64,000 nucleotides of DNA from Fagopyrum homotropicum (lineage: Eukaryota; Streptophyta; Magnoliopsida; Caryophyllales; Polygonaceae): the NCBI GenBank assembly GCA_033239125.1, contig BSWB01000005.1, positions 18,777,447 to 18,841,446 of the forward strand, given 5' to 3'. The notes under the pieces are model-generated. The model saw only the letters and a program-made list of their open reading frames with translations. It made no database searches and was not told where the DNA came from. A program made the position numbers and the translations under genes. Within the stretch, counting starts at the first letter, position 1. Each line of letters begins with the position of its first letter. Positions 23,599 through 35,139 of this stretch are shown piece by piece.

Positions 23599-26500
23599 TT
23601 ACATCATCAATAAGGAGACTAATACACCCTCCGACGGGTCACTCAATACATGTAAACCAATAGGCAAGTTTATAGCAAAACTAGCAACAAAATCCGTTAC
23701 TCTATTCGCCTCGCGGTAGGCATGTCGAAACTGAATAAACCAGTCCCTTCTCAGAAAGTCTTGGCACAAACACACCAGACTGGAAAGGGGATTGTAAGGG
23801 GCGACGTTTTTGCTTAGTAGTTGAATAACAAATTGTGAATTCGTTTCTAAAATCACCGATCGATGACCCAACTCCCAAGAAAGCTTAAGGCCATGCGCAA
23901 CTCCCCACAATCCAACCATGGGAACTGAACATAACCCTAAGTTGACACCAAACCCACTTAGCCATTCGTCTGCTTTAAAACTGACAACACCTGCCGCGGA
24001 AGCTAAATCATCTTTATTGTTCGCATCATCCGTATTGACCTTCACGTACCCTTCAGGCAGAGGCTTCCAATTGACATGGATAATTCTATGTGAGTTGCCT
24101 TTGGTATTCTTCGCTCTTCTATTCCACACCCTGATATACTCCTTGACTCTATCCTGAATAAAGTAGTTATTGTCCCCGTTGATGGCTACATTATTGAAAA
24201 TCTTGTCGTTCCTCCACTTCCAAACCCACCATAACCCTACAACAAATAACTCATTCCAAAAACAAATGTTACTGTATTGAATATGGGTAAGAAGATTACC
24301 TCTAATCCATGTTGCAAATGTAGCAAAACCGAAATCCGGCAGGTACAAATTCTTCAGGAGACTTTGCCACGTAGGTCGAACCCTAGGGAAATCTCAGAAT
24401 AAGTGATGTAATTATTCCGGTCCCCTATTGCAACAACCACAGGTATCAGAAGGGCTCAAATGATGTCTTTCTATCTCCTTGTTACTAAGGATACCTCCTT
24501 TCAGCAGTTTCCAAAGGAACAATTTAACTCTCTCATGTATGCGCAAGCTCTAGCTGGTTTTGTAAGCATGCTCATCAATATTCTGAATAGAATATGCACC
24601 AATTAACATACTATAGGCTGAGGTGGTGGTGTAATTGCCATCCTGAGTGTATGCCCAACTAAGGACGTCCTCAGTGTTCCCTGGCTGGTTGCTTACATTG
24701 TCCCCAACAACCACCCTATTTGGGTTGAGCGCTGCAAGTTTGAGCAGTACAGTCGTCGGCAGAACACCGCCAAGCACCTGCAAATCCCACCCTTCATTAT
24801 CGTTCCAGTATTGTTTGACAGTCTTGCATCTCTCGGAAGCATCCAACATCACAGTGAGTATATTGACAAGAGGAGCAGACTCAATCCATGCATCTAGCTA
24901 AAATCTGATGTTTGCTCCATCCCCTAGGTTCCAACGAGTTCCCACAGAGGCGACCTGTTGAATGCCTTTGACGATCCCTTGCCAAACATAGGAAAGCGCA
25001 TCAGACGATCTACCATTAGGACATATATATTTATTGCGTAGGATCGCTGTACAGAGGTTGTCTGAATCCTTTAAGAACCGCCATCCCAGATTGCCTAGAA
25101 GAGTCAGGTTAGTACTGTGCATTTTGCAGATGCCAAGACCAACTTTAGCTTTTGGGAGACAAAATTCAGACCATTTCACTGTATGCATTCTCTATTTCCC
25201 CATCAACATGACCCCACACGAAGTTTCTACAGATTCTATCGATGTCCTTGCACATATTTAAGGATAGGGCAAGAGTAGCCATAGAGTAGATCGGTATAGA
25301 AGTGAGAACAGATTTTGTCAAAGTAACACGCCCGACAAAACTGAGTGTTTTACTTCTCCATCCGTTCAACTTACTATTGATCTTATCTAAAAGAGAGGAG
25401 AAGATCTCTTTGGAGACTCTTCCTTGTAAAATGGGGACACACAGATAGTTGCCTAAGTTTTTGGTCACATCAACTCCGCTAATTCTCTCAATACTGGGAC
25501 ATAGCTCCCTAGAGACATTCGGGGAGACAAAATTTTTTGACTTTTCCGGACTAACCTTAAGACCCGAGGCCTTGCAGAAAACCTCAATAGAACGCATGAC
25601 AACTCTAATCTGAGAGATGGAAGCCTCCGCAAAAAAGGTGATATCATCAGCAAAAAAGAGATGTGAAAGTTGTGGACCCCCTCTAGAGAGTGTAATAGAT
25701 TTCCACTCACCTCGATCAGTAGCCTCCAAAATAAGATGACTCAATCTCTCCATGCAAAGGACAAACAAATAGGGGGAAATGGGGTCTCCTTGACGGATAC
25801 CTCTTTCTGGGTGAACTGATCCGTAACCTCTCCATTCCACAAAAGATGCATCCTAGTGGTGACGCATTCCTTGATCATCCTACCCCACTCTGGTGGGAAT
25901 CCAACTGCGTTATAGTGTCATCTATGAAATCCCACCTAAGTCTGTCATAAGCCTTCTTGAGTTCTAGTTTCAAAAGCATCCATTGCTTCCCCATCTTCTT
26001 CTTCCTCATGAAATGGACAACCTCTTGCATTAGGACAATGTTGTCCTGAATAAGACGTCCTTCGATAAAACTGCCTTGGGTTGATCCGACCAACTTCCCT
26101 ACCATGCTCTGCATACGTTGAACCGTCACTTTAGAAATGATTTTGTAGCTAAAGTTACACAGGGCAATAGGTCTGAACTAGCTATTGAACCCTGGTTTAC
26201 CAACTTTAGCGATAAGATAGATAAGAGTATCATTAATCCCTTGAAATAATTTCTGGTTAATGAAGAAACGAGCCACCTCTTTCTTCATGGATAGACCCAC
26301 ATAGCTCCAACACTTTTGATAGAAAACTGGCTGGAACCCGTCAACCCTAGGAGCTTTATAGGCTCCCATACTCTTGATGGCACACCAAACCTCCTCAAAG
26401 CAGATCGGTTTCCAAATGTGGTCTCAATCGGCCCCTTCCACGACGGGAAAACCTATTGTATCAAGATGACAGTCATATGACAATTGAGTGTGATCCAGGC

Positions 26501-27699
26501 TATACAACTTCTAAAAATATTCCACGGCATGGTGTTCTAGTCTTGAGTGATCTTCTTCCAATTCATCACTATCCATCTGGAGTCTAGTTACTCTATTACG
26601 GTTTCTTCTAATGACGGTGGAGGTGTGGAAAAAGGTAGTATTTGCGGTCTCCATGTTCAAGCCATTGCTCACGAGATTTCTGAAATCACACCAATTCTTC
26701 TTGCTCCAAGATAGTTTCCACTTCTGCTTGCAACTTTTTCTCTTCCTCAACAAGTCTAACAGAATCTCAAATACCCATTCTAGCTTGGACTTTAGCGAGC
26801 TTATCGGTGGCTTCTTGTTTCCTGCAAAAAGTATTACCAAAGACAAGTCTATTCCAAACTATAAGGGAATTTCTAGGATAGGGAGAGCCTGGTTTACCTC
26901 TGGATGACTGTTCCAACACAGCTCCACCATGTTGTAGAAATTATGGTGGGTCATCCATGCTGCTACAAGTCTGAAAGGCCTTCTTGCCTTTCTGCATGTT
27001 AGAGTAGGATCTAAAGAGATAAGTAAGGGAGAGTGGTCAGAGGAAAACCTGGCAAGATATCTCACTTGAGCATTAGGCCAAAGAAGGCGGCCCTCTTGAA
27101 TCATAAAGACTCAGTCTAATCTTTTGAACACGTTACGATTAGCTAAATTTCCATCATCCCATGTAAAGTCCGCTCCCGTGTATCCTACGTCAATAAGGCC
27201 ATGAGTCAACACAATGTCGTTGAAGGTCTTGAAATCAACATGTAGTTTGCTTGAGCCTCCTTTACATTCGAAAGCGAACCGAATGCAATTGAAGTCACCT
27301 CCAATAAGGAGTGGATCAACAATGGTAATCAGCTCCTTATCTAGATCACACCAAAAGACTTGTCTTTTGCTGTATTTTGGTGAAGCATAAGCCACGATGA
27401 AGCTAAAAAGTTTAGCCCCTCTGACCACTTTTGCATGTATAAAACAACTATTACTGCTGACAATAGTAGTCTGCATATTCTCATTCTTCCTTAAGAGCCA
27501 AATGCCGCCTTCGAAACCCACAACTTCGACAGCCTGAGTAAGTCAGTCGATCACATATCTCTTGAGCTTTAGTGCCCGAAACACGAGGCTCAAAGATAGC
27601 GAGTAAGTCAATGTTGTGGGTTCTGCAGAGGCATTTAATAGCACGCCGGAAACCATTCTTACCAGCTCCGAAAATATTCCATAAGAGGCAATTCATCAT
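23599..27699 (-). pseudogene. LINE ORF2 remnant: endonuclease, reverse transcriptase, RNase H
   Basis: The N-terminal endonuclease starts at 27699 with LLWNIFGAGKNG, has FEPRVSG (Glu), GGDFNC (Asp/Asn) and SSDHSPLL (the His box, near 27020). The reverse transcriptase follows: APRVDGFQPVFYQ near 26350, FIEGRLIQDNIVL near 26060, GIRQGDPISPYLFVL near 25790, and the active-site box HLFFADDITFF near 25650. A zf-RVT-like segment is at 24850-24400. The RNase H-like end (24090-23600) has YVKVNTDDA, LETNSQFVIQLL and FRHAYREANRVTD. The standard order and about 1370 codons match full-length plant LINEs. Several frameshifts and stops split it, and it is inactive. The Gly usual after the first RNase H Asp is also Asp here. 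Confidence 0.85.
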
Positions 27700-27746
27700 A
27701 ACTTAAAAATAAGGGGGTCGGAAAGAGGCACAAATTACGCCTCAGT

Positions 27747-29707
27747 CTACACCCGGCTTTGCAGTGCCTCCTCGACAGGTTTCTCCACCATCACTACTTC
27801 ATTATTTAACGCCAACGCCTCTTGGGATACACCTTCTGTTGCTTCACATTGCATGACAGAAACATCATTAGGTAAGATATCTATTGTCTGAGTGAAATTT
27901 GCTAACCTTTCTATTCCCGTCTGCGTAGTAGAAATGCCATGAACTTCCAGATTCTGGGTAGTCATAGATCCTGTTCCCTTCCCTCGCTCATCAAGGATGA
28001 TATTCCGTACAGACTTGTTGTTGTGATCATCCGCTTGATTATATACATCTTGTCTTTGTCGTTTCAGTTTGCCGTTTTCCTGGGGTAGAACTTCAGCTTT
28101 CTTTGCTCACCATGCTGCACGTCTGGCATCATTCTTGACCTTGCTACGGGCTTTCTTCTTCCCCTTTGCTTCACCTTTACCCTCCTCTGCAGTAGTTACT
28201 GGTGTAGCCTTAAAAGTAACTGTTTCGGACTCATTGCTTTGTTGTGATTCTTTTGTTTTGTTTTGGTTCTGGGCTGGACCACTTCCTTTCATTTGTTGCA
28301 GATCCTTTGCTACTGGGCTTGGTATGAGCTTACTACCACTTGTTGAAGCTTCAGACTGTTGTCTCGGTTGGTCCACTTTGGCTCAGCCCACGGGAGAAGA
28401 CCAGTTGTTTACATGCTTCCCTTTTTCGTGAGAGGTAACACTCTTACCTTTAATAATAATATTCTTACCTTGATTACCTTGCATGGAGATATTCTCTATC
28501 CTAACTGAACTAGTTGCAGATCCTGGCTTGATCTCAGCTGCATTCTTTCCTTTGTCAAACTTTCCTCTTCGGGCCACGAGCATCCACGGTCCGTAGCCTG
28601 TGTCCTCTGCCGGAGTTGGCAGTGCCGGAGCCTGCTTGCTTACATTTGACTGTTGAACATTCATTTGTAAAACTGGTCTGGATTCTTCTACATGTTGCTC
28701 GCCCTCGTTGCCTTGAGTATTCTGGATATTATTGTGTTCACAATGAGATGTGTAATGCCCATATCTCCCACATTTGAAGCATATAATGTCTAATCCTTCA
28801 TACTTGGTAGGGCAACGCTTACCATTGATGAATATAGCCTTCTTCAATGGCTTGTTTAGGTATATCTCGACACAAATCTGGAAAAATTTGTCTCTATTAA
28901 AATGTAGCATTTTTGGATCAATAGTTATCGGCAAACCTATCCCTTCAGCCATACTCCATATCACAACCTCATGGTACCATTGTACTGGGACACCTGTGAT
29001 ACGAACCCATGTGGGCGCTGAGGTTATAGGATCAGAGGTAACAAAGTCTGGCGACCATCTTTTCATAAATAAATACCTTCCGAACATACCCACGGGCCAC
29101 TGGTGAGGATTGTCATGAGTTCATTCTTTCTCTGGAATCTCACCAAGAAGTAACTATTATCGAGATCGATTAATTGCATGTTTTTCCCACACTTTCAAAG
29201 TTCTCTTATCTTTCTCTCCATAACCGGAAAGGCGATAGGATAGCCCACCACCTTAAAAACAATGGATTGCTTCAATCGTGCTTCCAAGTCTTCAGTAATT
29301 TCTTTGTTTACTTCAATCGCCGGGTCTCCATCAAGTCCGTATGGGTAACTAACATCAATCTTACCCACTAAGGACTCTCTGTTAATGCTATCATTATTTT
29401 ATGTAGCATTCTTGATTCCTCCCAAGACTTCACTCCAAGATCTAGTGCATGTGTTCTCTACGATGTTTGTTGTAGATGTATGAGTGTTAAGCACTGTAAC
29501 ATTTTGAGTAGAGGGAGAGGCATCGGGAATCAAATCAACCGTATATGTGGTAGTTGGCTTGTCTTTCTGATCAATATCAGTTTCGTTTGGTTGTGCATTC
29601 ATTAGACGAGGTTTCTCGCCTGTATCTGTCATTACAAGATCTTCGTTACATTCATTGGATCCTTCAGTGACAGAGGTAAGCACCGTCGGAGGAGAAGCCT
29701 CCACCAT
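27747..29707 (-). pseudogene. LINE ORF1 (gag-like, DUF4283 and zinc knuckle) remnant
   Basis: Starting at 29707 (MVEASPP), the protein has an acidic, Thr-rich leader and then a DUF4283-type domain (LVRFQRKNELMTIL, GPWV, GRYLFMKRWSPDF, VRITGVPVQW). A CCHC knuckle follows (CFKCGRYGHYTSHC, near 28780), then a basic C-terminal tail ending near 27747. Plant LINE ORF1 proteins bind element RNA. It is broken by at least one frameshift between 29399 and 29093 and by in-frame stops near 28384 and 28105; the frame continues open after both. It ends 48 bp before ORF2 begins. Confidence 0.75.
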
Positions 29708-29964
29708 AGTCCCACCGGAAATGCTCAGGAGCCGCCAACTTGACCGTTTTCGCTATTAGGTCAACCATATATGTGGTATATATATGCATATAGTTAATTA
29801 AAAAGTTAAACTAATAACCCTAATAAGGATCCATTCGGACATGCTCAATATCGGTAAGATATAGACACTAGGACAAACTTAAACACCGGTCAAGATGTAG
29901 CCGCTCAACGTCGTACATTCAAATTTGCCGATATGAATAACATGAAATATTAATATGAACTTAT

Positions 29965-31320
29965 ACCATGTATATACATTAAATATTGTATGGATTCCTC
30001 TGCATATAATCCACGATCGTTAGTTAACGACATCGACCAACATCTTTTTAGGTTACCTGCCTAGCAACCAAGCTATGGAATATCCGAGCTTGTGTGACGA
30101 GGATCGTGGTAGGCAAGTCGGTGCAAGGATATTCACAACAAGATCCGGCGCAATCTCTTCTTCTTAGACTCAAAAAAAGATGGTGATGTACGGATAGAAG
30201 AGAAGGGATTTTATGATAGCAGGGATAAATATAGAGTAGGAATATGGACGTGTTGATAGAAGGATATGACTCACCTTCGAAGAACACAAACTAGAAGAGC
30301 CAATTTATGATGTGACACACCTAGGTTGAATCTTCGATTCGAGATCAATGTTACTCACGATCAAGATCAATGACACCAAAGAGATTTTATTATCTTTTAG
30401 CAATAGGAGTGTTATGAGAGAAAAATAGAACAAAGAGTTTTCTTTTTTTTTTTTTTTGGTGAAACACACAAAGAGTTTTCTTTTAATCTTCAACTTGTAT
30501 ACCAACAAAAGAGTATCCCCTCCCTTTTAAACACAAAATAAGGACAAAACCGTCTAAAAGAGAAAAAAGAGAATATTTCAAAAATATTCAAAGGTTTCTA
30601 AAATTATTAAAATACCCTTACAAAATTAATCACCCAACATTCACAAGCGGTCTTCAAGACACAAGCCGTCATGAGTCATAACGGCACCATCATGGACCAA
30701 AAATAGACTCCACGCTTGCAAAGCAATTGTCCTCGGCATTCCAAAATCCTATAAGCCAAATTCGATGTGCTCATGTAAAGCACAAGTTGTTGCCCGAGTA
30801 ATATGTCCCAAATAAGGTTGAGCATCGGCGTTCTTCCTTGAAGTCGCGACATTGTCGTCCAAAAGGCCCTTTTGGCGCTAACATGGATCCTTTCTACTTT
30901 GTTCGGTGTACTTAGCGGCCATGGTCCTCATTTGATTAGTGGAAGCCTTTCCCGAAAGGTAGTCCGAAGGAACTTGAGAAGCGCTCAATGGAAAATGCCA
31001 CATATCCTTGTTATCGGTAGCATCGGTCCCAAGCTTGCCTTGCACTTGGTGCGGAGTAGTTACATTATTGAGTGGTTGTTAATTGTGTTCACATGTGCGA
31101 ACATAGTCACATGTTGTTATATGTGTGAGTTTTGTTATGATTTGGGTAGACTTGGGCAAACGCGGGCAAGCCCGTCCGCCCGAAAAAACGGAGGGTATGA
31201 CACATAAGGTAGGTTTGTTCGGGCCGCTAACTCTTCCAAGCGGGTACGTGCAAGGGTGTTGGCCCGTCCGGGTCATTGAGCTTGGCCCGAAATCCCTTTA
31301 TAATTTTTTAAATATGTAAA
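29965..31320. other. Intergenic DNA, no gene recognised
   Basis: A few short open frames exist but none shows a domain. It contains the poly(A) micro-insertion at 30430-30484. At 31140-31300 there is a G+C-rich stretch with GGGCAAGCCCGTCCGCCCG, which together with GGCTCGGGCGGG near 32490 looks like parts of a hAT-type MITE split by the element at 31321. Confidence 0.4.
30430..30484 (-). mobile_element. Tiny poly(A)-tailed insertion with 17-bp target duplication
   Basis: ACAAAGAGTTTTCTTTT occurs at 30430-30446 and exactly again at 30468-30484. Between them lie only a T run and GGTGAAACAC. On the minus strand this is GTGTTTCACC followed by an A run, which is what an extremely 5'-truncated LINE or SINE insertion leaves. 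The larger LINE at 23491 also ends in ACC followed by A's. A slippage origin is possible but would not explain the non-repeated GGTGAAACAC. Confidence 0.6.
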
Positions 31321-32292
31321 TGATTTTTCCTCTTGGTGCCATCAAGGTTTGGACTTTTCCTCTTGGTATCCACTAAGTTTCAAAATTCCTCTTGGTGCCC
31401 TCAAGGTTTCATTTGTTTCCTCTTTATACCCATTCTTAATATATTACATTAAAATTCATTAAAAAAACAATTAAAAAATTAGAAAAATAAATTAAAAATA
31501 GATTATCACCTCATTAAATTTAATTAATAAATTTACAACATAAATAGTTTTTTTTATATTTTTTATTTTTGAAATAAATATATTTTTTATTTTTAAATTA
31601 AAATATTTGTTACTTTTGACTTTGGATTTAAAATATATATATAAAATTAAATAAAAAAACATTTTTTTAAAACTTATTTAAGAGTCTAGAGAATTAAAAT
31701 ATAATAAATTTTTTTATTTTGAATTTAAATTTTATATAATTTATATTAATTCGAAATTTTATTAAATTATGTTTTTATCAATTTTAAGATTATGGAAAAG
31801 TATATTATAAAAAATAATAAATTAATACATAAAAAATAATATTGTTATTTTCAAATTAAAATAAAGTATAGAAAATTAACTTAAAAGAATACTATATGTT
31901 TAATTTTTTAGACTCTTATTAAAAAATTTTAAAAATTTTAAATTTTTTAACTAAATATTTTTAACGTAAATTATATATATATTTTTTAAATCGAAAGTAA
32001 AATTTTTTTAAAGAAAATTAATTCGAAAATAAAGAATATATTTATTTCAAAAAATAAAAAATATATATAAAAATTATTTATTATAAATTTATTAATTAAG
32101 GTCATAATCTATTTAAAAATTTTTTTTTTAAATTTTTTTAATGTTTTTTTTTAATGAATTTTAATATAATATATTAAGAATGGGTATAAAGAGGAAACAA
32201 ATGGAACCTTGAGGGTACCAAGAGGAATTTTAAAACTTAGTGGATACTAAGAGGAAAAGTCCAAACCTTGATGGCACCAAGAGGAAAAATCC
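31321..32292. mobile_element. Mutator-type fold-back MITE with 9-bp target duplication
   Basis: A perfect 9-bp duplication ATATGTAAA flanks the block (31312-31320 and 32293-32301). The ends are inverted repeats: GATTTTTCCTCTTGGTGCCA on the left and its complement on the right. The match continues almost unbroken for ~150 bp (CTCTTGGTGCCCTCAAGG, CCTCTTTATACCCATTCTTA) and with more differences to the centre, where AGAGTCTAGAGAATT near 31682 faces its partner near 31910. The whole 972-bp element can therefore fold on itself. It is extremely A+T-rich inside and has no coding capacity. The 9-bp duplication and long inverted repeats point to the Mutator superfamily. Confidence 0.85.
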
Positions 32293-32301
32293 ATATGTAA
32301 A

Positions 32302-32385
32302 ATATAAGGGCGAATAGTACGTAGGATTCGAACTAAGACCTCAAGGTAAGGTTCAATTGTCCATGACCATTGGACTACTTTGATT
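32302..32385 (-). mobile_element. tRNA-derived SINE or tRNA pseudogene
   Basis: On the minus strand TAGTCCAATGG (32367-32377) fits the RNA polymerase III A box, and GTTCGAATC (32325-32333) is a perfect B box. The 33-base gap between them is right for a tRNA-type internal promoter. The sequence between does not fold into a normal tRNA by eye, so a SINE head is more likely. Its downstream body is interrupted by the MITE at 31321-32292. Confidence 0.5.
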
Positions 32386-32569
32386 TATACATTTTAATTT
32401 TATTTATTTTATATTTAATGTGTATGACTTTTCATTTTTCAAAAAAAATAAAATAAAAGGTACTGGTCCGGCCGGCCCAAAACTCGGCTCGGGCGGGTAA
32501 GGATAAGACCCAATCCTCAACAATATTCTACCACATGTCATTTTCTTAAAATTATGATTTTTTGATAAA

Positions 32570-32605
32570 ATTATATATATATAGATAGATAGATAGATAG
32601 ATAGA
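32570..32605. repeat. TA / GATA microsatellite
   Basis: TATATATATATA passes into about seven GATA units and then AGAGAG. It lies directly left of the TIR element at 32606. Confidence 0.85.
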
Positions 32606-33206
32606 GAGTATATAGATCATCTGAGAACAACCCCTAACGTGTATACATGAGAACAAATCGTGACCGTCCAATTTTTAAAATCCAATGGACTAGATTAATG
32701 ATAGAAAATGATAAATAAAAAATTAATTAATGAATAATACTTGCTCACTCTCATTAAAAGAGAGTGCACACACTCTCTATTAATTGTTTAAAAATATTCA
32801 TGGAGTATTGTATTATAGGAAACTGTTTGTTAAAGAAGATTCACCGGATATCTCCTTCCTCCTCTATATTATACTTTCAACTCCATTAACAGATCTCCCC
32901 AATTCGATCAAATGAAAAACGAAACAATGGAAAACTCAGATTGATTTTCCATTTGCAAATTTATTCAATTCGTTCTCTCTACAACATCTATTCAAGTCGG
33001 CCATAATAACAGATTCAACAAGTTGTCATATCCGGTCAAGAAAACCATATCCCGTCAAGAAAAGCAGTTTGTTTGTCCATCTGCAAATATGAGTAAGTGT
33101 ATGTATTCAAATTTACTCTTTGTATTTTAAATTGTATAACTCGTGTGAATAACCGATAGAATGGTAGAGTTGCATTGTTGTAACTCGTACAAAGAACCGA
33201 TCGACT

Positions 33207-33412
33207 AAAAAAATTCGATGTTGATAATAAATATAATAAACAGATTAACTACGAATAACGCATTTGTATCATTTTAGCTTCAGTTGAAAAGATCATTATA
33301 ATTACGAATCAAAAAATTCGATGTTGATAATAAATCTAATAAACAGATTAACTACAAATAACACATTTGTATCATATTAGTTTCGGTAGAAAAGATCATT
33401 ATAATTACGAAT
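33207..33412. repeat. Tandem duplication, ~103-bp unit
   Basis: The unit that starts AAAAAATTCGATGTTGATAA and ends GATCATTATAATTACGAAT occurs at about 33207-33309 and again at 33310-33412, with roughly ten differences. It lies in the presumed intron upstream of the FAR1-like exon. Confidence 0.8.
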
Positions 33413-33450
33413 AAAATCCATTGACACTTATAGTGTATTTGTTTTTCCAG

Positions 33451-33743
33451 GCACAACCAAACAATGGGAGGTTTATAAGTCTAATGCAGTTCAAGAAGGC
33501 GAAGAGATGGATTTTATTTTTCAAAATTTAGATTGTGATGAGTCGCTATTAGATAAATATGTTGGTGTAAAGCCTCCTGTTCAAGCTGAAGTTGAAGATC
33601 ATGTCAAAACCAAGAACAAAGGTACTCGTATGAAGGGTTCCTTGGAGAATGCAACAAGCAAGGTTGTAAAACCTTTAAGGAAGTGTGCTCGGTGTAAGAA
33701 GCTTACAGATCATGACCAACGGAACTGCAAAGAAGTTATGTAG
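33451..33743 (+). pseudogene. Terminal exon of a FAR1-like (MULE-derived) gene
   Basis: A splice acceptor (TTTGTTTTTCCAG, ending 33450) opens a frame of about 97 codons to the TAG at 33741-33743. It starts TTKQWEVYKSN and ends with CARCKKLTDHDQRNC, a Cys-x2-Cys-x5-His-x4-Cys cluster like the C-terminal zinc motif of plant FAR1-RELATED proteins and MULE transposases. The middle is Lys/Glu-rich and looks disordered. FAR1-like proteins are DNA-binding factors derived from Mutator transposases. Only this last exon is present: no N-terminal zinc domain or DDE core is visible nearby, so the gene is a remnant or was captured by the element. Confidence 0.5.
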
Positions 33744-33884
33744 AATATAGTTAGTGTTATTTGACATTATTTGAATTCGTAATTATTCAAACCTTTCAGT
33801 CCATTTTAAGAGCTAAGGCTTTTGGTTAATAACTGTTGTTTTATCTTTAAAAACTAATGCTTATCAACAATGTTTTATTTCACT

Positions 33885-34700
33885 TAAAAAATATTTGTAA
33901 TTACAAACTTAATGCTTATATTCATTGTTATATCTCACTTCAAAAACGTTTGTAATTATGAATAATCGCTATTATGTCAAACTCAAGTAAATAATATATT
34001 ATTGGCATTTTGGTTTTGAAACTTCATAGTGTAAATTATGCAAACATTTACGACACATCGATTAATAACCAGTCAAATCAAAGTAGACATACACAAAATA
34101 AATCAAACAATAATCCTACAAAACCATAAACACAACTAAGTTTGAAGATTTCAAGTTGCTAGTAGTAGAGTACATTAACTCAATGAAGTCTATCTAATTG
34201 ATCATAGCATTGACCGTTTGTAATTACCAACTTAATGCTTATATACATTGTTATGTCTCACTGAAAAAACGTTTGCAATTACGAACTTAATGCTTGTATA
34301 CATTGTTATATCTCACTTAAAAAACGTTTGTAATTATGAATAATCGTTATTATGTCAAACACAAGTAAATAATATTTAATTAGCATTTTGGTTTTGAAAC
34401 TTCATAGTGAAAATTATACAAATGTTATAATTTTCATTAACCAAATTACAATCACTTATAATAACTACGATTACTATATTAACTGATATGACAACTATAT
34501 AGCAAAACTAATATTAACTACGAATATGCATTCATCAAACATCTACGACACATCGATTAATAACCAGTCAAATCAAAGTAGACATAAACAAAATAAATCC
34601 AACAATATTCCTAAAAAACCATTAACACAGCTAATTTTGAAGATGTCAAGTTGCTACTTGTAGAGTACATTAAATCAAGGAAGTCTATCTAAACGATCAT
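33885..34700. repeat. Diverged tandem duplication of several hundred bp
   Basis: The series TTTGTAATTAC, AACTTAATGCTTATA, ATTGTTATATCTCACTT, GGCATTTTGGTTTTGAAAC, ACGACACATCGATTAATAAC and CAAGTTGCTA occurs in this order at about 33885-34200 and again at about 34216-34690. The second copy has an extra ~100-bp insertion (34420-34530). Confidence 0.8.
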
Positions 34701-34714
34701 CATTATCATCCATT

Positions 34715-34990
34715 TTTTATGTCCACTCGTCAATCTGTTTAGCACCCATCTCCAAAGCATTCAAAAGGTTCTCCACTCATCATTCTTCCTATTTTCTCTC
34801 ACTAAACTCATGCTCTTTCCTCTAGGCATTCTATCCAGCATCATAGAAATAGGCACGTCTTCGAAATCTTCAGAGCTATCATCATCACAAACAAAGTGTT
34901 CCCCCTTTAGAATTTCTTTCTTCCTTCCCGATGGCTTTGTACGAACTGATCAAGACCTCGGATTACGCTTCCTTTTGGATCTCACATCTA
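34715..34990 (-). pseudogene. Possible second gene fragment within the TIR element
   Basis: On the minus strand an almost open frame reads RSKRKRNPRS, then KPSGRKKEILKGEHFVCDDD, then SSEDFEDVPISMMLDRMPRG. It has one internal stop and a final stop near 34745. The basic-then-acidic composition is protein-like, but I do not recognise a family. A further minus-strand stretch at 35960-35740, with a TTTTTGTTGCAG acceptor-like sequence, might be an upstream part. Coding status is uncertain. Confidence 0.3.
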
Positions 34991-35139
34991 TATTTTCATT
35001 ATGCAACACAAAATAGTTTTCATTATACAAAACACAAAATAGTTTTCATCATACAACACAATAAGTAACAACATAACTACTTAAAGTCAAACATCATTTA
35101 CCTACATACTATATTAACATGCATAAATAGTATACACAG

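Larger units (their letters stand above)
23451..29944 (-). mobile_element. L1-type LINE (non-LTR retrotransposon), degraded
   Basis: On the minus strand the order is ORF1 (29707-27747), ORF2 (27699-23599), a ~100-bp 3' tail, and a short A run (T run at 23491-23498 on the plus strand). This is the layout of plant L1 elements. A 20-bp exact repeat, AAATATTAATATGAACTTAT, lies at 23431-23450 and 29945-29964; it could be the target duplication, but ~40 bp separate the left copy from the A run, so this is not certain. All reading frames are broken. The element copies itself through reverse transcription primed at the target; this copy cannot. Confidence 0.75.

Noticed and set aside
31140..32520. 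hAT-type MITE split by the fold-back element
   Set aside because: G+C-rich GGGC phrases on both sides are suggestive, but neither terminal repeats nor an 8-bp duplication could be shown.
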